Notes: generated from the letters alone by a model not told the origin. 64,000 nucleotides of DNA from Macrotis lagotis (GCF_037893015.1 NC_133666.1:164061611-164125610); one strand, 5' to 3'; shown: positions 24,801 through 38,809, numbered from the stretch's first letter. Numbers and translations are program-made.

Positions 24801-25880
24801 TGTTAGTGACCCAGTTTAACAATATTCTAGGCATTTATTAAAGAAAATAATAAGATGGAGAGAGGGTGTCAACTTGCACTGATAGAGGATTTCCTTCCCT
24901 AGATCAGTGAAATCATAGGGTCATGTATGTAACATATAGCATTTGCTTTATTCAGACAATATTTCATCTATATTAAAATTAAATTATATAAAAAATATTT
25001 TGACAACTTAATTTAAGGATATTCACACATCACATAAACTCTGTGTGATGAAGAGACAACTGCTGAAACCAGTGAAACTTTTACACAAAAGTCACTTATT
25101 TATACCATGTTTTGAGTGACCTTCCTAAGCTGTTCCTAAACTCTGGGAGGGTCTTCATCATTGATTTTCAGTATATGTTTCCATGGGGATGAAAAATTAT
25201 CCTGACCTGGTGGGGATGAGCTTTCCCTCTGCTCAGCATTTGGCCTTCATTCTGCTATTGTGTACTTTCTAATGGAAAGTCAGAGGGTGTTATTTTGCTT
25301 TTTTTTAAAAAAACCTGCTAGTTACAATTTCCTTCCTGTTTCACACAAACTCTGCAAGAGCATGGGATTAGACTTTGTTTTTATTTTAAATCTGTGTCTG
25401 GGAAACTTGTTGTTTATCCAAAACATTCTATAACATTTTTATAGCCTCAGCAGGGAAAAGAAGGTCATATAACAGGAGCAAGACCTGTCTCATAGACACA
25501 GTGCAGATTGCATCCTTGGGAAAGAGGACACAGATGGATAGGATAGGGAAAAGTTTCCAAAAGAAAGTTAGATTTGTTAGATGCTTTCGTTGTGGTAGTA
25601 GTAACATTTTGGTGAAACTTTGTAAACTTGGAAAACTGTAAGTTTATAATCCTTTTTAAAATTGTGGAAAAATCCTAATTTTCACAAATTGGTACCATTG
25701 GAGAAAATAATAAAAACTGATAAAGTTTAGTTTAGGAATGGAAAGAGAGCATGCAGGTATGGATTGAAAAGTGGTTCCTATCTCACTTAAAAGTGAAGCT
25801 TTGATATTTTGGGGGGACAAGAATTGCAGACATATTATATATTTTTACAATAGTGGGATAGTTAGGATCTATTATTAGTG
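24801..25880. other. Intergenic, nothing recognised
   Basis: No gene or repeat was recognised. Composition is mixed AT-rich. Confidence 0.45.
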
Positions 25881-25889
25881 ACTTGATTG

Positions 25890-26560
25890 GCTTTTTTGTT
25901 TTGAAATAATTTTATTGGGTTTTTTGTATTTCTTATCTCCCTCCCATATTTTCCTTCTATATTCCTTTCTGAGAATCAGCCCAAATATCACAGCACATTT
26001 AATTTCCAAAAAAAATAATAAAATAGAATAACAAATCAAAACTATCAATTCATCAGAAATATCTGAAAATATATGGAATATTACAAAACTCTGCAGCTCC
26101 TACTACTTTAATGGAATGAGGATATCTTTGCTCTTTGCAATTTTTTAACATTCACGTTTTATTGTTTTTGTAATTGACATTTTTTCCATTCCTGTTACTA
26201 TAGTCCCTTATAGCAATGGGAATGGATATGTATATATATATTGTGTATATTATTTGACTGGGCATACCTCACTTTGCAACAGTTCATATAATTCTTTTTA
26301 TGTTTCTCTTTATATGCTGCATCTTGCATTGATAGCACAATAATATTCTATAACATTCATGTACTATAACTTTAGTCATTCCACTACTGATGAATAACGG
26401 TTTGTTTTTTATTTACTCTTTTTATACTAAATAGTTTATACTAATATATATACTAATTTATACTAAATTTATACTAAATTGTTCATAGTTCTATAAATAT
26501 TTTTGTGTATTTGGGACCTTTGTTCTTATCAATATCTTCTCTGGAGTATATACATTTACC
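25890..26560 (-). mobile_element. Old L1 3' fragment, antisense
   Basis: The reverse complement resembles L1 ORF2 C-terminus and 3' UTR: the stretch around 26,225-26,400 corresponds to the 'tatgaactgatgcaaagtga' type region of other copies, and 26,370-26,400 to the region before it. Strongly diverged. Confidence 0.5.
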
Positions 26561-26883
26561 CAGGAGAAGTGTAAATGATCTGGAAATCTTTATTTCTTCA
26601 TTTTCATGATTTCAATCTTTTTAAATGATGACTTTAACAGTAATTATATATTATTGTCATGCTTGACAATTTTTAGGAAGATGAAGTGAAAGAAATATTA
26701 GGATTGTCCTCATTTCCTTTTCTTTTACTATTAATGATCTGGAACATTTTTTTAAACTTTTATGGTTCATTTATTTTTATGGATTCATATCCTTTGACTA
26801 CATGGCAAAATTTGCGCATCTATCTATTATTAAAAGTGTTAAGGATTCCACTGAAGTTGTCTTTTTGTGTATACAAATTTACT

Positions 26884-27345
26884 TGAAACACTGGACACGG
26901 AATATACAGGATAGGTGACATAATTTGTAGTCAACCCAAAGTTGGTCTCCCTATGTGTCCATGGGAGGCAAAACAGATACCAGTCAGTCTGTGCCAGACT
27001 AGGACAATACCTGTGCAGCTGGGCTCCTTTGCAAATAAGCAGACCCACCTATCCTCTGAGTCTGGCAGTTTCCAAAGGAAAAGAATGAAACTTTAAGCCA
27101 TTATCTTGCTCCTCCTTGGGGGAAGGGTTTTCTTTTTTTCCCATCTTTGCTTCATATGCCTCCCCAACCCATATCACAACCTTTCTTGGTATTAGTTTCT
27201 CCCTCTGCCCTGCTATTATAAAAACCTTTGGATTTCATGTGTATGTTTGTTTCTATTGTAATAAATCTTGTTTTCACATGTTTTGTGATGTGATTTCCTG
27301 TTGACTTGCTCTCTTTGTCTTTCTGTCTCTGTCTCACTCTCAGAT
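26884..27345 (+). repeat. Possible solo LTR of an old retrovirus-like element
   Basis: An LTR-like order of signals is present: a 'tgaaacactgg' start, a TATA-like 'tattataaaaacc' near 27,213, an 'aataaa' polyadenylation signal near 27,260, a T-rich U5-like stretch with 'tgttttgtgatgtga', and an end in 'ctctca'. No matching direct repeats flank it and no internal retroviral region is nearby, so the ends are uncertain. It could instead be a unique sequence with chance signals. Confidence 0.35.
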
Positions 27346-27890
27346 ATCAAATCATATGTTTATGGCAATAGTTTAATACAAAGATTTCTAATTCCTCCCA
27401 GACCACTTCACTTCAGATGATATATGCAATTGCTTTTTTTCAGATGATGTAATTTTATATAATCAAAATAATATTTTCTATTTAGTATTGTTTTCCCCAC
27501 ATATGTAAAACCAATTTCTGGCATTCATTTCTAAAGTCTTGTTAAGACTTCTTGTTAAGAAAACATATTAGCTATATTCTCTTTATTATTTGCCATTGCT
27601 TTGATTAGTATACCTAAAAAATTTCCTTCTCTCTTTTATAACCCCTCTTTTCTATTCTGAAACCTCTTGGTGGTTTAGTCACACCAAATTCAATGATTCA
27701 TTTTTAGGCTGGGGTTGTGAAGTTTAATCCATAGTGTTTCAGATCTTTTCCTTCCACAGTTTTGATCTATTATTCAAATTTACTTCAAATTCATTTTCCT
27801 TCATAGTGGAAGATTTTCCTCATTATGAACTTGTAGAAATTGATATTTGTTTAAAAAACATTGATATTTGTTGGTGGGATTATTTAATTT
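27346..27890. other. Intergenic, nothing recognised
   Basis: AT-rich sequence between the LTR-like segment and the ARF1 pseudogene. Confidence 0.45.
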
Positions 27891-27894
27891 AACT

Positions 27895-28275
<381 letters not shown>

Positions 28276-28400
28276 TGAATGTTGGCAAAAGAAACCCATG
28301 AGCGGCTGTTGCTCCTTCTCTTTCTTGGCTTCTCCAGGCATTGGTTTCACTCCAAGATCTCTTCTCTTTTTCTTTACATGATCTCTATTGATTTTTAGCT

Positions 28401-31004
28401 TCAATTATTGCTTTGAAACAGATTTCCAAGTTTCTACCTCTTGTTTTGACCTTTCACTTGAGCACCATATGCATTGTGAGAGACAATATGATGCAGTTTT
28501 AATTTCACTGGCTTCAACTTCAAAATCTTCATTCATAGAGCTTAGAGATTCTTTGTTGGCTTTTTTTCTTATTTGCTACCTGTACAATCTTGGGCTTGCT
28601 TCCACCTTGCCTCAATTTCTTCATCTACAAAATGGAAGGATTGGACTAGATGAAAACTGAGTTTCTTTCCATTTCAAAATCCATAATCCAGGATTGTTAC
28701 CTCTTTATTAAATACAACATATTCCTGACCAAGCTTATTACTTTTCGTTCATTATCTTATCCTATTTCTGATTTCACTAATTCTTATCAATGGCATCATG
28801 ATTCATTCAATCTTCCATGAGTAATAGTTCTTCTTCTTTCATTTTTTTAAAATGTTCTATCAGTAATTAAACATCATTGATCCTATACTTCACATTTGTA
28901 CTTTACTTTTGATTCCCACAGGATCTCTTTTGTCTAGAGATTAATATATGCCTTGAATAGACCTTTGAATTTCTACTTTCTCCTTTGCAAATTGTCATTG
29001 GAATGACTTTAAAATATTTTATTTCTTGAATAGTTCTTGTCTTATCACCAAAACCTTTTATGAGCTAGCACACTATTTTCTACCAAGTAAGGTTCAGGCT
29101 CTTTTATCATCATCACTAGCCTTCTTCTCCCCCTCATCCTCTTCCTCATTCTATCATCATCATCATCATCATCATCATCATAATTATCATTCACTTTTCT
29201 ATTATTCTTTTATAAATCATTTTACACGTGTCATTTGTTCTTCATAATAATCTTGTGAGGTAGGGGTGAATATTTTCATTTTACAGCAAAGAAATTGATA
29301 CTGAAAAAAGTCATATAAAACTTGCTCGGTGTCACATAACTGAGTTAGAATTTTAGCTCAAGAGTTCTTGATTCCAGAGCAAATGTTCCACTCATTTTAC
29401 CACATTAATAGGCCTATGAAGGATTCCTTCAATTTGAAATCATCTTACTTTTCTTTTTTTCTTTTCTTTTTAAAACATTTTGAATTAAGAAATAATCCAC
29501 CAATTCCTCTGTTGTTAAAGAAATGATTATTAATAACCAATAATTTGAGAAGATTCAGAATTCTCCCCTTCTTCTAGAGTCTTGATTTTAGAAAGTAGAA
29601 AGTTCAATTTCTTGAAGGACATTACTGATATTGAGATTGGATTAACTCTCCACAATAGATCTTCAGTGGTCTCTCCAACTTTAATTAAAGGTGGAGAAGC
29701 CCTTAGTGTTCTACTCAGGTTTGGGTGGGGTCAAATTCTTTGATCAGATTGCTCAAATCTGGGGTAGTCTAGTTATAGACATGAGACTTTCTATCCACTA
29801 TGCCACTCTCAGCCCTAATTTTAATATCTTTCTTTCCCTTATGTTAATCACAATTTGATAGCCACAATTGAATTCATAGAGGAAGACAAAACAGGTCCTG
29901 TGCAGATCTTTGTTATAACTAAAATGTTTTCCAATTCACTGAGTTTCACATATACTAAAGTCAAAAAAGAAGTCCAATATGAAGCCCTAGTTAATTTGTA
30001 AAAAAAATCAATGAGATATGTTGTCAGAATCATTGCAACCAGTCAGTTACACCCAGCTTTCATCATGGTTATCTTATCTGCTTCAAGGAATTTTGGGGGG
30101 AATCTGATAAATTAATTAACTATAAAGTCATGAGAGATGCTATTACCTATTGAGGACTGAAACTTTATCAATGGCCTAGAACCAAGTGTATACCAGAAGC
30201 CCAAGATTTCATGGATTTGAAAAGATGAGAGAAACATGAAAAATAATTCCCTGTGAGAAGAAAACTATCTGCATTACTCTGAAATCAATTCAATTTGATA
30301 CAACTCCGTTTCCATTTGGCAAACTCTGAACATTTCTCTTTTTTCTATTCTTTTCTGTTTCAATGAAAAATGAGTTATAGGACACAAGAGAGATAATGAT
30401 TGATTAATAGAAGAAGGGCAATGAATTTTATCTGGTTATACTCCATGGAGATTTCATAGATTTGTCCAGAGACCAATAGATAATGCAAGAAATTTCATAA
30501 GAGTTTTGTTTCTGGAAGCACACATCCATACCCATGAGCAATGTACAATTTATCCTGTTCCTCCTGTTTGGAGCAGGATTTATTCAATGGAGTGTTTTCT
30601 GGCTACAAATCGTTCACAATAAATTTGATGGTTTGGATAGCTGACCCTCTGTTGATGTGATTTTAATTAACCACTGACTCCAGTCCAAATACTTATCAGT
30701 TTCCTAACCTTCTTTTAGTCTACTACCATTGAACACCCTCAGACAGAAGTATTGATATACAGATAATATGACCATATTAAACTGTTTTCCAGCACATTAA
30801 TTTTAAAATGTGAAGGTTAATATCTATTTGTTGTTCAGATAAAATTTTCATCATATTTGAAATTAGTCAATGGTCCACTTTCCTGCATTATTACATATAA
30901 ATTTCTTCAAGATATTCTTCTACAGTATTTTTTTTATTTGAGGGGCAAACTCTTTCTCTGCAAAAATTCCTTTTTTACTAAATTTTAAATAAGGTGTTCC
31001 ATAA
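28401..31004. other. Intergenic with MIR fragments and an ATC microsatellite
   Basis: A MIR-type SINE in plus orientation is recognisable at about 28,490-28,690 ('caaaatggaaggattggact'). A TCA/ATC trinucleotide run is at about 29,153-29,184. A diverged antisense MIR-like stretch lies at about 29,215-29,400 ('ggtgtcacataactgagtta'). No gene was found. Confidence 0.55.
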
Positions 31005-31140
31005 GACTTTAAAGATTCATTTTGCAGATGAAAAAGATGTTATCCTGAGATAAAAGTAGATTTCCTAATGTCAAACAGCTAATAGAAGAGAAGGGGCTCA
31101 GACCCTGATCACCTGACACATAGACAATGCACACTTTAAA
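31005..31140 (-). mobile_element. MIR-type SINE fragment, antisense
   Basis: 'ttttgcagatgaaaaagatg' followed by 'aaacagctaatagaagagaa' and 'gggctcagaccctgatcacc' in the antisense order of a MIR. Confidence 0.55.
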
Positions 31141-31159
31141 TGATAAAGTCTTGATTACA

Positions 31160-34100
31160 ATTTAAAAAAATAGCTATCAAAAGAACAAATTAAAACTCAA
31201 CAATCAAATTCTATATTGAAAATCCTAAAAATCAAAGGAGATTTGTAAACTTTAAAGAAAACTAATGAACTTATAAATAAAACTAAGCACAGGTTTATGC
31301 AAAAAAAAAGGGGTTAAACCATTGGTTAAATTGATTTTAAAACAAAAAAGAAAAGCAAATTACCAAAGGCATCTAGGTGGAATAGTAGATAGAGTACTGG
31401 CCCTGGAGTCAGGAGTACCTGAGTTCAAATCTGGCCTCAAACACTAAATAATTACCTAGCTGTGTGGCCTTGGGCAAGTCACTTAACTCCATTGCCTTTC
31501 AAAGACTAAAAAAAATTTATCAACACCTCAAATAAGGATGATAATAAAGCAATTATGAAGAGCTACTTTGGTCGTATAATGTGTAAATAAATCTGACAAA
31601 TTAAGGAGATACAAAAAAATTTGCCAAAAAAAAATGGAAATTTCCCAGATTACCAAAAAAAGGAAATGGAACATTCAAATAATGATAACATAGAAAGAGA
31701 AACTGAAGAGGTCAACCATGTGAACACTAAAAGGAAAAAATATCATACAGACCAAATTAAATCATAAATGAATTCTACCAAACATTTAAAGAAGAAATAA
31801 TTTCAATATTATGTATAATATACATAATTGGAGGGAAATAGGCAAAGGGGAAATATCTACTAAATTACTTTTATGAAACAAATATGGTTTTGATACCTAA
31901 ACTAAGGAAAACAAAAACAAAGAAAGAAAACTATAGGCTAATCACCCCCATGAATATTGATGTAAAATTATTTTTAAATAAATTAATAACAAAGATATCA
32001 TTCCAATATACAACAAAGATCATAGACTATGACTAAATGAGATTTATGCTAGCAATGCATAACTGCTTCAATATTAGAAAAACAGTCAGCATAATTGACC
32101 ATATTAATAGCAAAAATAATAAAAATCAAAGTTTATAACAACAGATGCAAAGCAAAGTTTTGATAAAAATACAACACTCATAATATTAAAAACACAAGAA
32201 AGAATCAGAATAAATGAAATTTTCCTTAAAATTAGAAATAGTATTTACCTAAAATCATTAACAAACATTATCTGCAATGGAGATAAGCTAGATGTTTTTT
32301 TTCTAATAAGATCAATGGTGAAATAAGTATGACCGTCATCACCACTATTATTCAGTATTGTCCTAGAAAGTCTAATGATAATGATAAGAAAAAAACTGAA
32401 TTATGAATAGACAAAGAGGTAACAAAACAAGTATTCTTTGCAATGATATGATGGTATGCTAAGATTATCCTGGATAATCAACTAAAAACCTAGTTAGACC
32501 AATTAAGAACATAAGCAAAATGGAAGGATATAAGATAAAGGCACATAAATCACAAATATTTCTCTATAATATCAACAAAGTTAATCACCAAGTGGTAGAA
32601 AGAAAATTCCATTTAAATGATTTCAGACATTATAAAATACTTGGGAATTCATCTGACAAGACAAACCCAGAAACTATATGAACAAAATTGCAAAATACTT
32701 TAAGACAGATCTTACAGGAGAAATATCAATTGCTTAAGGATTGAGCATAGATTGAGCCAAAAAAAAGTAACAATTTTACTTAAATTATTCATTTAGCTCC
32801 GTTAATATCAAACTAATGAAATATATTTTGTAAAGCAAAAACATAATAACAAAATTCATTTGGAAGAATGAAAAAATCAAAAATATTAAAGGAAACAATG
32901 GAAAAAAAGATGAAATATAGTGTTCTAGCAGGACCAGATATTAAATTGTATTACAAAGCAGTAACTATCAAAAAAAAAAAACAGTACTGACTAAGAAATA
33001 GACTAGCAGAATGGTGGATCTCTGGAATAGACTAGGCACATAATACACAAAAGTAAATGATTATAGTAATCTAGTATTTGATAAACTTAAATATCTAAGC
33101 TTTTGGGAAAGAATTCCACATTTGACAAAAATTGCTGGAAAAACTGGAAAGTGGTTTGTACATAGACCAATATATAACATAGGCCAAGAGTAAATTAAAT
33201 TAAGTACATGATTAAATACAAAAGGTACTAACATACATAAATTAGGGGAACAATGGATAAGAGAATAATTTATGACCACACAGAGATAGAGAGGATTATG
33301 TAATGTAAAGTGGATAATTTTGAATTAATCAATTTTTAAATGTTTTGACACAAGAAAACCAATGTAGGCAAGATGAGAAGGAAAGCAGGAAACCAAGAAA
33401 ATGTTACAGTAATTTTCTTTGGTAAAGTTCTCATTCTCAAATTTATAGAGATCTGAGCCAATTTAGAAAAAAAAAAGAAAGACCCATTCTGTAAATGATA
33501 AATGTTCAAAGGATGTGAATAGACATTTTCAGAAGGAATCAAAGCTATTTTCAAAAATGGTCTAAATAGCAAATGATTAGAGAAATGCAAACTAAAACAC
33601 TCTGAGACTTCACATTATACTTATCAGATTTGCTAATATGACAAAAAAAAGAAGAAAATGACAAATGTTGGAAGGGATGTAGGGGGGAAAATGGTACATA
33701 ATTGCATAGTTGGTGGAGTTGGTGGATTTAATCATTCTGGAGAGAAATTTGGAACTATGTCTGGAGTTATAAAACTTTGAATATCTTTTGACCCAGAAAC
33801 ACCACTATTGGGCTTATATCCTGATGAGATCATAAAAAAAGACAGTTTCATATGCACAAAAATATTTATAGCAGCTCTTTTTGTAGTGACAAAGAATTGG
33901 AAATTGAAGTGATACATCAGTTGGGGAATGACTAAGCAAATTGCTGCATATGAATGTGATAGAGTACTACTGTTCTGTAAGAAATCATAAATGGGTTGAC
34001 CTCAGAAAACTCTGAAAAAGCTTTCATGAACTGATGCCGAGTAAAGTGAACAGACCCAAAAGAATATTGTCTGCATTGACAGCAACGTTGTTTGATGATC

Positions 34101-34450
34101 AGTTATAATTGGCTTAGTTCCTCTCAGCAGGACAATGATCAAAGACAACTCTAAAACACTTGTGATGGAAAATACCATCCAACTCTAGAGAAAAAAAAGC
34201 ATGCCATTTTCAATTTTTTAAATTTATTTTATGCTTTTTTCTCATATTTTCCCCTGTTTATTCTGATTTTTCTTTCACAACATGACTCATATTTAACATT
34301 GCTATACATGTATAACCTATATCAGTGCTCACTGTCAGGGGAGGGGAGAGAAAGAAGAGGAAAAAGTGGAACTCAAACCCTTAAAAGATGAATATTGAAA
34401 ACTATTGTTTTATGTAGTTGGAAAAATAAATAAATTTATTATTTAAAAAA
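31160..34450 (+). mobile_element. 5'-truncated L1 retrotransposon
   Basis: The copy starts within ORF2 at about the endonuclease/reverse transcriptase linker and continues through reverse transcriptase (for example 'gaaaactataggctaatcac' at 31,927 and the 'atcatagactatgactaaat' region at 32,018). The C-terminus lies around 33,770-34,080, followed by a 3' UTR and an A-rich end ('ggaaaaataaataaatttat') at about 34,450. ORF2 is full of stops. A SINE is inserted near its 5' end. It is more diverged than the copies at 10 and 19 kb. Confidence 0.75.
31364..31512 (+). mobile_element. tRNA-derived marsupial SINE in L1
   Basis: The copy has 'ggcatctaggtggaatagta', 'gagttcaaatctggcctcaa', 'gtgtggccttgggcaagtca' and an A-rich tail. 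It is flanked by imperfect copies of 'aaattaccaa'. Confidence 0.85.
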
Positions 34451-35935
34451 GAGGGGGAAAGGGAAAGAAAATAATTCCCCATTGACATTAATTCTAATTA
34501 GTGCCAGGGAATGAGGTGTTAGGACTGAGCTTAGAAGAAACTGACAACATTGTAGACACTCCAGCATAGAAGCAACATAGGGCAAAATCCATCTAGAAAG
34601 AATTAGTTAAAACAGAAAGCAAATTTCTACTTTCCCTTTTCAAACCCCCTTCACCCCTAGGGTACTTCCACCAGGTTCCTACATAGCTTAACTTTACCCT
34701 TTCCCCATATGCAGATCATAAACTTTTCTTGAGGTTTCAAACACTTACCCTGTGGTGGTGGGGGGGGGGGGGGCGGGGGGATAAGTTAAAAGTTTTCTAT
34801 CTTTGCAAAAATTTTAGGTAGGAAAACCAAAACTATTAACAAATACTGTAATGAATTGGCTTTAAATGTTGGTAAAGTTGTGTAGCATTGATTCAGTTAA
34901 AAAAAACAAAAAATACTCAATATTTGAAAATTGATTTTTAATGTTTTTGAATCCATTAAACCATTATTGATTTGAATTTGAGATAAATTGAATAGATGTG
35001 AAGTCACATTAAATGCATATATTTCATCTGATTGAAGTTATGTTTTTCTTTTTTATTCATTTTACCCTTTGTTTTCTTAATCACTAGGGTGGGAAAAAAG
35101 TATTTTCTGAAATGTTTTCAAAGCTTGTCATATTTGTTGACTCAGAAAAGGATAGAAATGAATTCAATAACTGGGATAAATTTAATCTTCTAATTTAAGG
35201 TGTTGTTTATTGGAGGTGTTTTCTGAATTTACATGTGTCCTGAATTTAAGATATTTTTATCTTCAGGGAAGCTTGCATCTTATTTTTGTTACATGTCATA
35301 TAGACCTTGGGTTCTCTGTACAATAAATATTGGGTTAATTTTATATGAAATGTGAAATAATACATCTGAATAGAAGGGAGCAGAAAGATATTAGACTAAG
35401 TTGACAAAAATCGATTAGCTTTGATCATATGGAAAAACAATTGTATATGCTGATTTCAAAGTGAAGATAGATACCTTCTCCCATAATTTTCTCAGAGGAA
35501 TTTGATGATGAACCACTTAAAATATTTTATTTAGTCTTGGATCTTAATAACCTGCAAAATCTATTTAAACTGATTAAACTTCACAGTAGTTTTTGATTAG
35601 CTAGGGAAAAATGTGCATTTTAATTTCTCTTCATCATGCAATCTTTCTAATGAATATTACTTTGTAAATAAATAGTGAGTGCTGCTCTGATACCACTGCC
35701 TCTAATTTTGAACAAAGATAGAAAAAAGAAAATGTTGCTGGTTCAGATAACTATAGGAAGAAGGGGAATGAATGCAGGCAATAGAAGCGTTCATCCCACC
35801 TTCTTTTTAAGTGACCTAAAGACTTAATACCTTAGCAGAAGTATTTTAATTAGAGCTATTGTCTGTCAAGCAACTGCAGGCTGTTATGAAAAGCAAAAAG
35901 TTTGCCCTAAAATTTTGAGAAGTACTTTAATAATA
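34451..35935. other. Intergenic with a long G-run
   Basis: Guanine run 34,760-34,773, then one C, then six G to 34,780, preceded by 'ggtggt'. No gene was recognised. Confidence 0.55.
34760..34780 (+). repeat. Poly-G tract (G-quadruplex-prone)
   Basis: Fourteen consecutive G, one C, six G. It is strand-asymmetric and stands out in an AT-rich region. Confidence 0.9.
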
Positions 35936-35939
35936 ATGT

Positions 35940-36190
35940 TAGAGACAGGTAAATAGTGTATTGTACTACACTTAAAATCCAGAAGACCTGAGCTCCTGTC
36001 CTGCAGTAGGCTGCTAGCTATGTGAGAATATGTAATTCAGACAATTCTCTTAACTCCTTTCAGCCTTTTTCGCATTTATAAAATGAGGATAATACCTATC
36101 TTACAGAGTTGTTGCTAGGATCAAATGAGATAGACTATGTAAAACTTCTTTGCAAACTTTAATGTGCTATATAAAATGTTTGCTTTTATT
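35940..36190 (+). mobile_element. MIR SINE
   Basis: A recognisable near-complete core-SINE order: 'atccagaagacctgagctcc', 'acaattctcttaactccttt', 'cgcatttataaaatgaggat', 'cagagttgttgctaggatca' and 'ttgcaaactttaatgtgcta'. Confidence 0.85.
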
Positions 36191-36419
36191 GTCTGGAGAA
36201 GAGAGACTGAGAAGGGGCGGGGGGAGATCTAGTCCCAGATCTAACAGTGCCTACAAAAATCATTGATGCTCATTATATATCTTTGTCCTCATTTATTAAA
36301 ACATATTAAAAATAGCAATGTCCCTGTCTGCTTTATTTGATTTCCTCAAGTCAAACATATTACATCAAGAAACTGAATAAACGTATTTGGATCTTTGACT
36401 AACCAAAGAAACACAATAG

Positions 36420-36570
36420 CAGACTGTTTGATGGAGTGGAATAATTTTAAAACTTGAAGTCAGAGAACTTGGATTTGAATTCTCACAAATCATTTAAACC
36501 TTTTCCTAAGACTACCTGCATCTCACATGAGAAGATGAGTAAAATAATTTTTTAAAAAAGTGACACTTAA
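36420..36570 (+). mobile_element. MIR-type SINE fragment
   Basis: 'gatggagtggaataatttta', 'gagaacttggatttgaattc' and 'agatgagtaaaataatttt' in MIR order, diverged. Confidence 0.55.
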
Positions 36571-36712
36571 ATAAGACTTTTGTTGTCCTCAATTTTCAAA
36601 GATAATTGATTTTATTCTCCTGGTTCTGTATTGAAATCTCATTCACTTGAATTCATTTTTATCTGGAACTAGAAAACTATTAATACACAGAATTCATTTT
36701 GTGTGTATTTTT

Positions 36713-36870
36713 TTAAGTTTTTTTTTTCTTTTTTGTAAGGCAAATGGGGTTAAGTGCCTTGCACAAGGCCACACAGCTAGGTAATTATTAAGTGTCTGAG
36801 ACCGGATTTGAACCCAGGTACTCCTGACTCCAGGGCCAGTGCTTTATCCACTACGCCACCTAGCCGCCCC
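36713..36870 (-). mobile_element. tRNA-derived marsupial SINE, young copy
   Basis: Antisense copy: a T-rich tail on the left, then 'gcaaatggggttaagtgcct', 'cacagctaggtaattattaa', 'ggatttgaacccaggtactc' and 'cgccacctagccgcccc' at the right. A 13-bp target duplication 'tgtgtgtattttt' lies at 36,700-36,712 and 36,871-36,883. Confidence 0.95.
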
Positions 36871-36883
36871 TGTGTGTATTTTT

Positions 36884-38805
36884 AAGATGTAAGTTTGAAA
36901 TACTCTTCAAGGTATCTCTGAACTTTAATTATGGTCAACTTCATCTTAGACTAAAAAAGGAACATCTAAGTCAAATGTATACTGCTACTGGCCAGTCCTT
37001 TTACATAAAAGGGAAAAATTGTATTCATCTATAACTTGACTTCCAAACTGTCAGACAAAATTTTCTCTCTTTTCAACCTCAAAGGTTTCTTTTCTTAGTC
37101 ATCTGGAGGTCTCCTGACAGGAAATTTTTAAATGTGACCTGAGAATGGAAACATAAGTGATTGCAATTCTATTATCACAGTACAGTGAACTTGATACATG
37201 AGGAATATAGAATCATTAAATCCTTTAGTAGTAAAGCAACCTCCCAAGTCCTTTTCCTATAGTTGTAAGAAATCATATAAAACAACCTGGCATGTGAAGG
37301 TTTCATCCAATCATATGTTTCTAAATAGCAACTCCTATCAAAAAAAGAAAAGACAAAGAAAGAGAATAAGAACAAGAACAAAAAGAAAGAAGAGAAGAAG
37401 AAGGAGGAGGAGGAGGAGGAGGAGGAGAAAAGGCAATGGAGAAAAGAAGAAGTCCATGGTTCATGGTGTCTTCTAAGTATAATTTGTTTTTGATCCAAGA
37501 AGTACAATTATAATTCAGTGCAAAATAAAGGTATTAGTGAATGTTATTAACCCATTTGACCTTTTAAACAGCAACTAATCAACTTTTAAAGATCTATTAA
37601 TTATCCAAAAGGTATTTTATTTTCTGAATAATGAACTGAATGCTTTTACTTTTTCAGATACTTGAAAAATGGGTTAAATATGAAAGTATTAAAGATTAAT
37701 TGATCACATATTTACTAAAGAAAAGTTAATTTTGTTAAGCGATATTTCATAGATCAGGAAAAAAATAATTAGATCAATTGTCAAAAATTTATTAGCAGCA
37801 ATGTTGGCAATTAATGTTAAGTGACTGACAGGTGAACATTACACTTGGTGTTTGCGCTCTCTCTCAGTTTTCGAGATGGATTTTCAAAGTTGGAAAATAC
37901 TTCAAAAGACCATTCCATTTTCATAGACAAGAGACTTATCTCTAAAATTGTTTCTGTAGTGATGAAAGGTTGATCTATTGTAGCCTTCCGGCTGGTATCT
38001 TTGTTTAGTTAGGAATTTATAAAGTATTGACCATTAGGTCAAAGAGACTAAAATTTGTCAGTCATCTTGTTTTAAAAGCCATCATGATGGGTCATTTTTA
38101 AAATATGCCATTTCATATAGCAATAAATTTTTTAAGAAAATAGCATTTAAAGACAACAAAATTTCCATGAGTCTTTTCAGTTTTGTTTTTCTCTTTCAGC
38201 TTCTTTCAAATACAATACCATGTGCCCATAAAAGCCCTGTTTACTATCCCCGAGACTGAGACAGCATTGTTATAATTCACTATTATTATCTGTCTAATCA
38301 GAACATAAAAGCAGAGAAATTTGTGGCTGAAAGCAAAAGTCTAATGGGCACTGAATTTCTGTTTCCATTTAGTGTTTAGTGTGAGACCTTGGTTTTGATT
38401 TTGCAGAAATAGACAATATCATGCTAAAACAAGCGCATTCCATGTATATCCCCAGTGCCATATAGATAATACATAATAATGTTTCATGGACTACATCATA
38501 TTATATCTACCTCATAAAACACAGAAATTTTTATATGTGAATTCTGACACCACAGATATTTGTTTGGGAGAACCTAAGTGGTGAAGTATGACATCAAACA
38601 ATATTATTGATTTTTATTGTTACAGGAAATACAAATTGGGAAAATGATAGAGTTTGAAAACATTTACACACAGAACTAGAAATGGTTTTAGAAGGTCCCA
38701 TTCTTAAATCCTTAGAAGGTTCTTAATTATTTATATCTATTATTCTAAATATTTATCACTTGAGAAATCTTTCAGCTAAATTTATTCACTAATTAATCAA
38801 TTGAC
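36884..38805. other. Mostly non-repetitive intergenic sequence
   Basis: No interspersed repeat is recognised, except a purine-rich GAA/GGA microsatellite at about 37,370-37,445 whose Arg- and Ser-rich frames are artefacts. The 37,770-38,600 part lacks any retrotransposon signature, unusual for this window. No coding frame was found. Confidence 0.5.
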
Positions 38806-38809
38806 AACT

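Noticed and set aside
24619-24834. Tyr-Ile repeat proteins on both strands
   Set aside because: Translation of a TA microsatellite.
37175-37507. Arg-rich (plus) and Ser/Phe-rich (minus) frames
   Set aside because: Caused by a GAA/GGA microsatellite.
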